A DNA stretch of 64,000 nucleotides, from NCBI GenBank assembly GCA_039808885.1, contig JBDHTX010000008.1:1-64000 (forward strand). Direction: 5' to 3'. This DNA is from Dongia_A sp039808885 (GTDB lineage: Bacteria > Pseudomonadota > Alphaproteobacteria > Dongiales > Dongiaceae). The translations under genes were made by a program, and so were the position numbers. Below are positions 41,383 through 49,087 of this stretch, piece after piece; the first letter of the stretch is position 1; every line of letters starts with the position of its first letter. The notes beneath the pieces are model-generated. The model saw only the letters and a program-made list of their open reading frames with translations. It had not been told where the DNA came from and did not search any database.

Positions 41383-42705
41383 TTAACTCAGCAGCTCGAT
41401 CGGCAGGACGTGCGGCGGCTCCAGGATGGAGTTGATGCCGCCGAGGCGCCGCACCACGCGGTCGATCGCCGCCTCGGTCGTCTCATGCGTGGTGAGCACG
41501 ACGGGCACGGTATCGCCGCGCGCCCGCTGGATCATCGCCTCCAGCGACACGTTCTCGTCGCGCATCGCGGCGGCGATGTCGGCGATGACGCCCGGCCGGT
41601 CGGCCACCATCAGGCGCAGGTAATAGGCGCCGACATGGCTGCCGGGCGGCGCCGAGGGCAGCTTCTTCAGCTGCGCGGCGGGCGCCGAAAAGGCCGGCAG
41701 GATGCGGTCGCGGGCAATGTCCATCAAGTCGCTGACCACGGCGGAGGCGGTCGGCCCCTGGCCGGCGCCGCGGCCGATGGCGACGTTCTGGCCGACATAG
41801 TTGCCGCTGGTGACGACCGCGTTGTAGACGCCGTCAACCTTGGCGATCACCGCCGCCACCGGCACCATGCAGGCGTGCACGCGCTGCTCCACGCCGCGCG
41901 GCGTGACCCGCGCGATGCCGAGCAGCTTGATGCGGTAGCCGAGCTCGTCGGCATAGGCGATGTCCATGGCCGAGACGTTGCGGATGCCGCTGATGCGCAC
42001 GCCGCCGAAATCGATCTGGCAGCCGAAGGCGACGCTGGTGAGGATCGAGAGCTTGTGCGCGGCGTCGATGCCGTCGACGTCGAAGCTGGGATCGGCCTCG
42101 GCGTAGCCCAGCTTCTGCGCCTCGGCCAGCACGTCGGCGAATTCGCGCCCCGTCTCGCGCATCTGGGTCAGGATGTAGTTGCAGGTGCCGTTGAGGATTC
42201 CGTACACCTGATCGATGCGGTTGGCGGCGAGCCCCTCGCGCATCGCCTTGATGATCGGGATGCCGCCGGCGACCGCCGCCTCGTAGGCCAGCGCCACGCC
42301 GGCCTTCTCCGCCGCGATGGCGAGTTCCGTGCCGTGCTTGGCGAGCAGCGCCTTGTTGGCGGTGACCACGTGCTTGCCCTTGGCGATGGCCTTCTCGACC
42401 AGCGCCTTGGCCGGGCCTTCCGACCCGCCGATCATTTCCGCCACCACGTCGACATCGGGATGGTCGGGCAGGCTCAGCGGGTCATCGCACCAGGCGAAGC
42501 GCTTCAGATCGACGCCGCGGTCCTTGTTGCGGTCGCGCGCCGAGACGGCGACCACCTCGATCGCGCGCGGGCAGTGCAGGCGCAGGATGTCGGCGTTCTC
42601 GTCGAGCAGCTTGACCACGCCGAGCCCGACGGTACCGAGGCCGGCGATGCCGACTTTCAAAGGACGGTTGGCGCCGCGCGCCATGTGGCCGGCGCTAACG
42701 GCCAT
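41383..42705 (-). CDS. hom: Homoserine dehydrogenase
   Basis: NAD(P)-dependent reduction of aspartate semialdehyde to homoserine, the branch point for Thr and Met. The 440-residue protein has KVGIAGLGTVGLGVVKLL at about 17-34, 'VVTANKALLAKHG', 'GILNGTCNYILTQM' and 'DPSFDVDGIDAAHKL' with the catalytic Lys/Asp positions, and a C-terminal ACT domain (from about 355: 'YYLRLMVADRPGVIADIAAAM'), so Thr feedback inhibition is expected. No clear ribosome site was found; ATG 42705 is used, ATG 42684 is an alternative. Confidence 0.95.
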   Translation of the reverse strand: MAVSAGHMARGANRPLKVGIAGLGTVGLGVVKLLDENADILRLHCPRAIEVVAVSARDRNKDRGVDLKRFAWCDDPLSLPDHPDVDVVAEMIGGSEGPAKALVEKAIAKGKHVVTANKALLAKHGTELAIAAEKAGVALAYEAAVAGGIPIIKAMREGLAANRIDQVYGILNGTCNYILTQMRETGREFADVLAEAQKLGYAEADPSFDVDGIDAAHKLSILTSVAFGCQIDFGGVRISGIRNVSAMDIAYADELGYRIKLLGIARVTPRGVEQRVHACMVPVAAVIAKVDGVYNAVVTSGNYVGQNVAIGRGAGQGPTASAVVSDLMDIARDRILPAFSAPAAQLKKLPSAPPGSHVGAYYLRLMVADRPGVIADIAAAMRDENVSLEAMIQRARGDTVPVVLTTHETTEAAIDRVVRRLGGINSILEPPHVLPIELLS

Positions 42706-42758
42706 CGGCCGCGCCGACCGGAATCCCGATCGTTCCCAGTTTCACCATGACACCCGGA

Positions 42759-44102
42759 CTAATAGGCGGAGAGATAGACTTCGGCGCGGCGGTTGGCGGC
42801 CTCGCCGGTCGGCATCACCTCGGAATAGACCGGCTGCGAATCGCCCGCGGCCAGCACCTGGATCGCCTGCGCCGGCACGCCATAGCGGGTGAGCTGGCGG
42901 GCCACCGCGTTGGCGCGCGCCTCCGAGATCTTCTGGTTGGCCTGCTGGTGGCGCGCCAGGTCCATCGAGCCCGTGCGCATGCTGGCATGACCGACGATGC
43001 GGATGACGCCGCCATACATGCGGTGCATCTCGGCGATCTGCTTCAGCACCTTGCGGTCATCCGAGGACAACTTCGCCGATCCGTCGCGGAAATAGACCAG
43101 GCCGACCGGCTGGCCCCCATTGTACGGCCCGGCGCCGTAAGGCTGGGCGCCATAGGGCTGATAGAAGGTCTGGCCATAGGTGGTGTAGCCCGGCGGCTGC
43201 AAGGTCGTCTGGGCGCCGACCACCGCGCCGCCGTAATTGGTCGGCGGCGCCGCGTAGGGCGAGCGGTACATCGCCTGCGCGGCGTTGTAGCCCTGATAGG
43301 CCGGCAGCGCCGGCTGCGGGAAGGCGATGCCGTAATTCTCCGGCGCCAGGGCCGCGTAGTTCGGGCCATAGGCGGTGGCCTGCGGCTGCACATAGGCGTT
43401 CTGCGTCTGCACGCTGCCGGGCTGCAGCGCCAGCTGCGCCTCCGGCTGGAACGGCGTGGAGCCAGATTGCGGCGTGCCGACCGGGGTGACCGGCTGCGCC
43501 TGCGCGGCGCCCTGCATCGGCTCGAGCGGGGCTGCCTGCACGGTCGCGTCGGCGGCAGGCGCCGCGGCCGGAGCGGGTGCCGGGGCTGGCGTCGCATCCG
43601 CCGTCTGCTCCGGCGCGGCTGCCGGCTCCGCCGGGGCTTCAGCGGCAGCGCCGCCGCTGCCGTCAGACGTCTGGGTGATCCCGGGCTCCGGGATCGGCAC
43701 GAGATTTTCCGACGGCTCCGGCTCCGGCGGCGGCGCCGGGCGATCGGCGCTGGAGGTCGGACCGCCGACCAGCTCTTCGCCGTATTGCGTGCCGCTCTGG
43801 GCGCCGGACAGGCCTTCCGGCGCCTGGTTCAGGTCCTGGATCGTGGATGTGGGACGGGTATTCGGAACCGTGTTCACATCGGGAAAGCTGCCGTCGGCCG
43901 CGGGCGCGGCTTCGGTCGTCGCTTCGGCCGCGGGTGCTTCGGTCGTGGCCGTTCCATCCGCCGCCGGCTTGGCCGCCTGCGTCGTGTTGTTGGGACCGGC
44001 GGGAACGTCGGGATAGTCCGGCTCCGACGAGCAGCCGGCGAGCAGAACTCCCGCCGCAAGTGCCGCCGCGCAGCCGGCGCGCAAGTGCAAGGACTTCTTC
44101 AT
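42759..44102 (-). CDS. OmpA-family lipoprotein with long Pro/Ala-rich linker
   Basis: A 447-residue outer-membrane lipoprotein. The signal ends in the lipobox LLAG-C at about residues 21-25, then a long low-complexity Ala/Pro/Thr/Gln-rich region (about 30-330, including Tyr/Gln-rich stretches such as YGQTFYQPYGAQPYG), and a C-terminal OmpA domain (about 335-447) with VYFRDGSAKLSSDD, 'VRIVGHASMRTG', 'LDLARHQQANQKISEARANAVARQL' and the terminal 'GEAANRRAEVYLSAY'. The peptidoglycan-binding Asp of NxxLSxxRAxxV is represented by the KISEARANAV stretch. The linker length suggests it bridges the periplasm. Confidence 0.8.
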   Translation of the reverse strand: MKKSLHLRAGCAAALAAGVLLAGCSSEPDYPDVPAGPNNTTQAAKPAADGTATTEAPAAEATTEAAPAADGSFPDVNTVPNTRPTSTIQDLNQAPEGLSGAQSGTQYGEELVGGPTSSADRPAPPPEPEPSENLVPIPEPGITQTSDGSGGAAAEAPAEPAAAPEQTADATPAPAPAPAAAPAADATVQAAPLEPMQGAAQAQPVTPVGTPQSGSTPFQPEAQLALQPGSVQTQNAYVQPQATAYGPNYAALAPENYGIAFPQPALPAYQGYNAAQAMYRSPYAAPPTNYGGAVVGAQTTLQPPGYTTYGQTFYQPYGAQPYGAGPYNGGQPVGLVYFRDGSAKLSSDDRKVLKQIAEMHRMYGGVIRIVGHASMRTGSMDLARHQQANQKISEARANAVARQLTRYGVPAQAIQVLAAGDSQPVYSEVMPTGEAANRRAEVYLSAY

Positions 44103-44296
44103 GAGTTCCGCGACCTCCCCAACAGGCACCCCAGCCGCCCCCGTCGGACCCCCCATCCTAAGGTTTGCGCCCGCCGTTCAACGACTTAGTGCCGAATCTT
44201 TAGCTTGCGCTACTATAGCAAAGAAAAGCGGGCGTCGATTGCCATTTTCGGCGCACGGCAAGGCGTTGAAAACCAAGACAAAGTTTCGAGGTTGGC

Positions 44297-46150
44297 ATGA
44301 GCGATCAAGCCGCGGGAAAGGGCCCCGGCGCCGGCAAGCCGGCGGCGGGGGCCGAGAATGGCGGGATGGATGCCGCGGCCTGGTCCCAGGCCATGGCCCA
44401 TATCGCCGAGCAGTCGCAGCGCCTGGTCGCCGATTTCCTGACCCGCAACCAGAGCGGCCAGGGCCTCAATCCGCCCAATCTCGACCCCATGGCGCTCGGC
44501 CGCGCCTTCATGGAAATGACCCACCGCATGATGAGCGACCCCGGCAAGCTCATGGAGGCGCATTTCTCGCTGTGGCAGGACTACATGAACCTGTGGCAGT
44601 CGACCGCCAGGCGCATGATGGGCCAGGAGGCCGACCCGGTCATCGCGCCGGCCAAGGACGATCGCCGGTTCAAGGATTCCGCCTGGCAGGACAACCAGGT
44701 CTTCGACTTCGTCAAGCAATCCTATCTGCTGACCGCGCGCTGGCTGCAATCGACGGTGCAGAATGTCGAGGGCCTCGACGACAAGACCGCGCGCAAGATC
44801 GATTTCTACACCCGCCAGTTCGTCGACGCGATGGCGCCCAGCAACTTCGTCATGACCAATCCCGAGGTGCTGCGGGCGACGGTGGAAAGCCGCGGCGAGA
44901 ACCTGCTGAAGGGCCTGCGGAACCTGCTGGGCGACCTGGAGCGCGGCAAGGGCCAGCTCAAGATCCGCATGACCGACATGGAGGCCTTCGAGGTCGGCAA
45001 GAACATCGCGGTGACGCCGGGCAAGGTGGTGTTCCAGAACGACCTGATGCAGCTGATCCAGTACACCCCGACCACGGCGGAGGTGGCGAAGCGGCCGCTG
45101 CTGGTGATCCCGCCCTGGATCAACAAGTTCTACATCCTCGACCTGAAGCCGGCGAATTCCTTCATCAAGTGGGCGGTCGACCAGGGCCACACCGTCTTCG
45201 TCATCTCCTGGGTCAATCCGGACGAGAAGCTCGCCGCCAAGACCTTCTCCGACTACCTGCTCGAAGGGCCGCTGGCGGCGCTCGACGCGATCGAGCGGGC
45301 GACCGGCGAGAAGACCGCGAACGTGGTCGGCTATTGCCTGGGCGGCACGCTGCTGGCCTGCCTGCTCGCCTATCTGCAGGCCAAGGGCCAGGCGGCGCGC
45401 ATCGCCAGCGCCACCTTCCTCACCACGCTGGTCGACTTCAAGGAAGCGGGCGAGCTCACCGTCTTCATCGACGAGGAGCAGCTGGCGGCACTCGAGGAGA
45501 AGATGAGCGAGCGCGGCTTTCTCGAGGGCGCCGAGATGGCCAACACCTTCAACATGCTGCGCGCCAACGACCTGATCTGGTCCTTCGTCATCAACAACTA
45601 CCTGCTGGGCAAGGAACCGTTCCCCTTCGACCTGCTCTACTGGAACGCGGATTCGACGCGCATGCCGGCGGCGATGCACAGCTTCTACCTGCGCAACATG
45701 TACCAGAAGAACCTGTTGAGCGAGCCGGGCGGCATCGAGCTCGACGGCGTTCCCATCGACCTCACCAAGATCAAGACGCCGGGCTTCCTGCTCTCCACGC
45801 GCGAGGACCACATCGCGCCGTGGCAGGCGACCTATGTCGCGACCCAGCTTTATTCCGGGCCGCTGCGTTTCGTGCTCGCCGCCTCGGGCCACATCGCCGG
45901 CGTGGTCAACCCGCCGGGGTCGAAGAAATACCATCACTGGGTCAACGCCAAGGCGAAGTCGTTCCCCAAGGCGCCCGACGCCTGGCTCGCCGGCGCCGAG
46001 GAGCGCGCGGGGTCCTGGTGGCCGGAATGGCAAAGCTGGATCGCCGATTTCGCCGACGGCAAGGTCCCGGCGCGCGAGCCCGGCAAGGGCGGCAAGCTGA
46101 AGGTGATCGAGGACGCGCCCGGCTCCTACGTGAAGGTGAAGGCGCAGTAG
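44297..46150 (+). CDS. phaC: Class I poly(3-hydroxyalkanoate) synthase PhaC
   Basis: Polymerises (R)-3-hydroxyacyl-CoA into polyhydroxyalkanoate granules. The 617-residue protein has the lipase-box-like GYCLGGT with nucleophile Cys347, the catalytic Asp in LLSTREDHIAPW (near 507), and His in SGHIAGVVNPP (near 535), in the class I order. The N-terminal region (about 1-100) is variable, as usual. The ATG at 44297 is preceded by an AGG-type site. No phaA, phaB or phasin gene is nearby. A hairpin follows the gene. Confidence 0.95.
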   Translation: MSDQAAGKGPGAGKPAAGAENGGMDAAAWSQAMAHIAEQSQRLVADFLTRNQSGQGLNPPNLDPMALGRAFMEMTHRMMSDPGKLMEAHFSLWQDYMNLWQSTARRMMGQEADPVIAPAKDDRRFKDSAWQDNQVFDFVKQSYLLTARWLQSTVQNVEGLDDKTARKIDFYTRQFVDAMAPSNFVMTNPEVLRATVESRGENLLKGLRNLLGDLERGKGQLKIRMTDMEAFEVGKNIAVTPGKVVFQNDLMQLIQYTPTTAEVAKRPLLVIPPWINKFYILDLKPANSFIKWAVDQGHTVFVISWVNPDEKLAAKTFSDYLLEGPLAALDAIERATGEKTANVVGYCLGGTLLACLLAYLQAKGQAARIASATFLTTLVDFKEAGELTVFIDEEQLAALEEKMSERGFLEGAEMANTFNMLRANDLIWSFVINNYLLGKEPFPFDLLYWNADSTRMPAAMHSFYLRNMYQKNLLSEPGGIELDGVPIDLTKIKTPGFLLSTREDHIAPWQATYVATQLYSGPLRFVLAASGHIAGVVNPPGSKKYHHWVNAKAKSFPKAPDAWLAGAEERAGSWWPEWQSWIADFADGKVPAREPGKGGKLKVIEDAPGSYVKVKAQ

Positions 46151-46180
46151 GGCGCATTGCCCCCCAATGCTCACTTGAAC

Positions 46181-46213
46181 TCGTCATGGTCGTGCTTGGC
46201 ACGACCATGACGA
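46181..46213. terminator. Hairpin between convergent phaC and histidine kinase
   Basis: TCGTCATGGTCGTGC, a three-base loop, GCACGACCATGACGA: a perfect 15-bp stem, with CCCCAAT/ATTGGGG outside it. No T-run follows on either side, so it may be a bidirectional or factor-assisted end for the two converging messages. Confidence 0.65.
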
Positions 46214-46231
46214 ACATGACGAATTGGGGCC

Positions 46232-47581
46232 TCACGCCGCCGGCAGGTCCACCGTCACCAGCAGGCCGCCGAGCGGCGATTGGCCGAGGGTGAGCGACCC
46301 GTCATAGAGCCGGGCCAGGTCCTGCGCGATGGTGAGGCCGAGGCCGCTGCCGGGCTTGCGCTCGTCCAGCCGGCCGCCGCGCTGCAGCGCCGTTTCGCGC
46401 AGCTCGGGCGCGATGCCCGGGCCGTCGTCGCCGATGGCGATGACCAGGCGGCCATTCTTGCTGGCGGCCTGGACGGCGACTTTGCCCGCCGCCCATTTGC
46501 AGGCGTTCTCCAGCAAATTGCCGATCATCTCGCTCAGATCCTGCGCCTCGCCGGCGAAGAGCAGCGGCCCGTCTTCCAGCGCGACGTCCACCGCGATCTC
46601 GCGCGCGCTGACGATGCGCGGCAGGGTGCGGGCGAGCGACCCGATCGCCTGCGCGGCGTCGGCGCGCACGCCGAGCAGGTTGGCGCTGGCCGCCGCCCGC
46701 GCGCGCGCCAGGTGGTGCTGCACCGAATCCGACATCGCGTCGATCTGCTCCAGCGCCAGCGCGCGGTCCGGCGCCGCCTCCCCTTCCAGCTCGTTGCGCA
46801 GCACGGTGAGCGGCGTCTTCAAGGCATGCGCCAAGTCGCCGGCCTGGGCGCGGGCGCGCTCGATCAGCGTCTGGTGATGGTCGAGCAGCGCGTTCAACTC
46901 GCGCGCCAGCGGCGCGATCTCCGTCGGCACGTCGTCGGCAAGGCGGCGCTCCCGGCCGGCGCGGATGGCGCCGAGCGTGGCGCCGATGCGGTCCAGCGGC
47001 CGCAGGCCCACGCGCACCTGCAGCACCAGGGCGGAAACCAAGCCGATGCCCAGCACCACCAGGGCGACGGCGAGGATGCGCGAGAACTCGCCGGCCGCCG
47101 CCGCGACCGGGGCCAAATCGGCGGCGGCGGAGAACACCACCGGCGCCGGGGCCGGATCGAATCTCAGCACCCGCTGGGCGAGGCGCAGGGCCTCGCCACG
47201 CGGGCCGGCAATCTCGCGCAGGTCGATCTCGCCCGGCACGATCGACGCGCGCGGCTCCGGCAGCCTTGCGTCCCACAGCGAGCGCGAGCGGATCGGCGGC
47301 TGGCCCTTGACCGCGATCTGCCAGTAATGACCGGAGAGCTGGCGATCGTATTTCGGCAGATCGGGCTCCCGCGCCAGGGTGATCGCGCCGTCGGCGCCGA
47401 TCTCCAATCCCGCCGCCAGGTCGTCGAGCCGGTCGGCCAGCTCGGCATCCACGTTGCGCTTCAGATGCAGGTCGAACAGCGCGGTCAGCAGCAGATAGGC
47501 GACGACCAGGGTGACGGCGCAGAGCAGCGAAGCGCCGAGGATCAGGCGGAAGGTGAGCGACCGGCGGTCGATCCGCAGCAT
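46232..47581 (-). CDS. Sensor histidine kinase
   Basis: A 449-residue membrane kinase partner of the next-upstream response regulator. Two helices near 12-35 and 168-190 enclose a periplasmic sensor domain (about 40-165). After the HAMP-like region, H-box GDLAHALKTPLTVLRNE, N-box NLLENACKWAAG, G1 GDDGPGI and G2 GSGLGL are all intact, so autokinase activity is expected. PhoQ-like in length and layout. Its start is 4 bases after the regulator's stop. The periplasmic signal is unknown. Confidence 0.9.
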   Translation of the reverse strand: MLRIDRRSLTFRLILGASLLCAVTLVVAYLLLTALFDLHLKRNVDAELADRLDDLAAGLEIGADGAITLAREPDLPKYDRQLSGHYWQIAVKGQPPIRSRSLWDARLPEPRASIVPGEIDLREIAGPRGEALRLAQRVLRFDPAPAPVVFSAAADLAPVAAAAGEFSRILAVALVVLGIGLVSALVLQVRVGLRPLDRIGATLGAIRAGRERRLADDVPTEIAPLARELNALLDHHQTLIERARAQAGDLAHALKTPLTVLRNELEGEAAPDRALALEQIDAMSDSVQHHLARARAAASANLLGVRADAAQAIGSLARTLPRIVSAREIAVDVALEDGPLLFAGEAQDLSEMIGNLLENACKWAAGKVAVQAASKNGRLVIAIGDDGPGIAPELRETALQRGGRLDERKPGSGLGLTIAQDLARLYDGSLTLGQSPLGGLLVTVDLPAA

Positions 47582-47585
47582 GGGG

Positions 47586-48278
47586 TCAGTGGTCGCCGTT
47601 GTGATCGCCGGCGGCGCTGTCGTCGCGCCGCAGCCGATAGCCCTGGCCGCGCACGGTTTCGATCAGATCGGCGCCCAGCTTCTTGCGCAGCCGGCCGACG
47701 AAGACCTCCACGGTGTTCGAATCGCGGTCGAAATCCTGGGCGTAGATATGCTCGATGATCTCCGTCCGGCCGACGACGCGGCCGACGCGGTGCATGAGAT
47801 AGACCAGCAGGCGCTGCTCGAAGGCGGTGAGCGACACCGGGCTGCCATCGACCAGGACCGCGCCCGAACGCGTATCCAGGCTCAGCCGGCCGTTGCGCAG
47901 CACCGGGTCGGCATGGCCGGCGCTGCGCCGGATCAAGGCCCGCAGGCGGGCGAGCAGTTCCGCCATGTGGAACGGCTTGGCCAGATAGTCGTCGGCGCCG
48001 GCATCGATGCCGGCGACCTTGTCCGACCACTGGTCGCGCGCGGTCAGGATCAGCACCGGCAGGGTCTTGCCGCCGGCCCGCCATTTGCGCAGCACCTCGA
48101 TGCCGTTCATCCCGGGCAGGCCGAGATCGAGCACCGCGGCGTCGAACTCCGCGCTTTCGCCGAGGAAGTGGCCCTCCTCGCCGTCCCGCGCCGTTTCGAC
48201 CACATAGCCGGCCTCGCCCAGCGCCTTGCTCAATTGCCGCTGCAGGTTGGGATCGTCCTCGACCACCAGGATACGCAT
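47586..48278 (-). CDS. OmpR/PhoP-family response regulator
   Basis: A 230-residue regulator. The receiver domain carries the acidic pair in VVEDDPN (about residues 7-9), phosphorylation Asp in DAAVLDLGLPGMNG (about 51), and the Lys in DDYLAKPFH. The C-terminal winged helix (about 128-220) has LTAFEQRLLVYLM, the recognition helix region 'SNTVEVFVGRLRKKL' and the wing 'VRGQGYRLRR'. The genes run PepSY protein, regulator, kinase, so it likely controls the upstream PepSY gene; an 11-bp tandem repeat in front of that gene is a candidate target. Confidence 0.92.
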   Translation of the reverse strand: MRILVVEDDPNLQRQLSKALGEAGYVVETARDGEEGHFLGESAEFDAAVLDLGLPGMNGIEVLRKWRAGGKTLPVLILTARDQWSDKVAGIDAGADDYLAKPFHMAELLARLRALIRRSAGHADPVLRNGRLSLDTRSGAVLVDGSPVSLTAFEQRLLVYLMHRVGRVVGRTEIIEHIYAQDFDRDSNTVEVFVGRLRKKLGADLIETVRGQGYRLRRDDSAAGDHNGDH

Positions 48279-48310
48279 GCGCCTACTCTAGTACCGGAAA
48301 GCCAGGGTTC

Positions 48311-48988
48311 TCACTCGGCATCGCGGCCGTCGAGCGACAGCAGCGCCAGGGTGGTGGCATCGTAGCGCGCCCGGCGCACATGGCCGTCGCGCGTCACCAC
48401 CCGCAGCTCGTAGGCCCAGCGCCCCTCACCCGCCCCCACCAGCTCGGCCGAGATCACCTTGCCCTGGAATTGCCGCTCGGCCACCGAATAGACCTCGCCC
48501 AGGGAGCGGATCTCGCCCTTCTCGCGCAGCCGCAGGGCCTCATTCTGGTCGTCCGATGTCGGTTTCGCGGTCTTGCTGTCGCCGTCGTCACCGGAGCCGC
48601 CGGACTCCCCGCCTTCGCCGCCCGAACCCCCGCCTGAGCCACCATCCGAGCCGCCCGACCCGCCATCCGAGCCGCCATCATCGCCGCCGCCGTCCCCGCC
48701 CCCATCATCACCGCCCCCATCATCACCGCCGCCATCATCGCCGCCGCCGTCGTCACCACCGCCGTCGTCGCCACCACCGTCGTCACCGCCGCCTTCGCCG
48801 CCGCCATCACCACCTTCACCGCCCCCGCCGCCGTTCCCGCCGCCATTGCCGCTATCGGCCGCGGCCGGGGTGGACAGCAGCAGCAGCGCCGGAAGCTCGG
48901 TGGCCGCCAGCAGGCACAACAACGCGGCGCCGCCGAGCAAGGCCCGGCGGCGCCTGGATGATGGAGGGAGGGCTTCGCTCACGCTCAT
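48311..48988 (-). CDS. Secreted Gly/Asp-repeat PepSY-like protein
   Basis: A 225-residue protein. A hydrophobic, signal-like region (about 16-40: ALLGGAALLCLLAATELPALLLL) precedes a low-complexity Gly/Asp-rich region (about 45-140) with (GGGDD)n repeats. The C-terminal roughly 75 residues are PepSY-like: 'NEALRLREKGEIRSLGEVYSVA', 'GKVISAELVGAGEGRWAYELRVVTRDGHVRRARYDATT'. PepSY domains often inhibit proteases or sense the envelope. The acidic Gly/Asp tract could bind cations. ATG 48988 chosen; an upstream in-frame start exists at 49060 without family support. First gene of an operon with the two-component genes. Confidence 0.75.
   Translation of the reverse strand: MSVSEALPPSSRRRRALLGGAALLCLLAATELPALLLLSTPAAADSGNGGGNGGGGGEGGDGGGEGGGDDGGGDDGGGDDGGGDDGGGDDGGGDDGGGDGGGDDGGSDGGSGGSDGGSGGGSGGEGGESGGSGDDGDSKTAKPTSDDQNEALRLREKGEIRSLGEVYSVAERQFQGKVISAELVGAGEGRWAYELRVVTRDGHVRRARYDATTLALLSLDGRDAE
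48677..48793. repeat. 15-bp tandem repeat encoding (GGGDD)n
   Basis: Within the PepSY gene, about eight 15-base units encode GGGDD or a close variant: six perfect, one GGGD and one GGGDD. The base sequence varies at third positions, so it is an older expansion. It may vary in length between strains. Confidence 0.8.
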
Positions 48989-49023
48989 TCCCGGTCTGTC
49001 CTCGACCGTGCTACGCCAGGGAA

Positions 49024-49045
49024 CCTGAACGGCGCCTGAACGCCG
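49024..49045. promoter_or_regulatory. Putative OmpR-type response regulator box
   Basis: Two adjacent 11-base direct repeats, CCTGAACGGCG and CCTGAACGCCG (10 of 11 identical), 36 bases upstream of the PepSY gene start. OmpR/PhoP-family regulators typically bind such 11-bp-spaced direct repeats; read on the minus strand it is TTCAG-N6-TTCAG. It is the natural target for the regulator encoded downstream. Confidence 0.55.
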
Positions 49046-49087
49046 CGTTAACCCTAGCATAGCCGGGCTCGGACCCGACCGCCGATT

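Noticed and set aside
48677..48793. CRISPR-like array
   Set aside because: The repeats are contiguous 15-bp units inside a coding sequence with no spacers; likewise the 16-bp array at 9115-9162 has no spacers.
48573..49028. Proline-rich plus-strand frame opposite the PepSY gene
   Set aside because: It is the complement of the Gly/Asp repeat; no start signal and lower complexity than a real protein.
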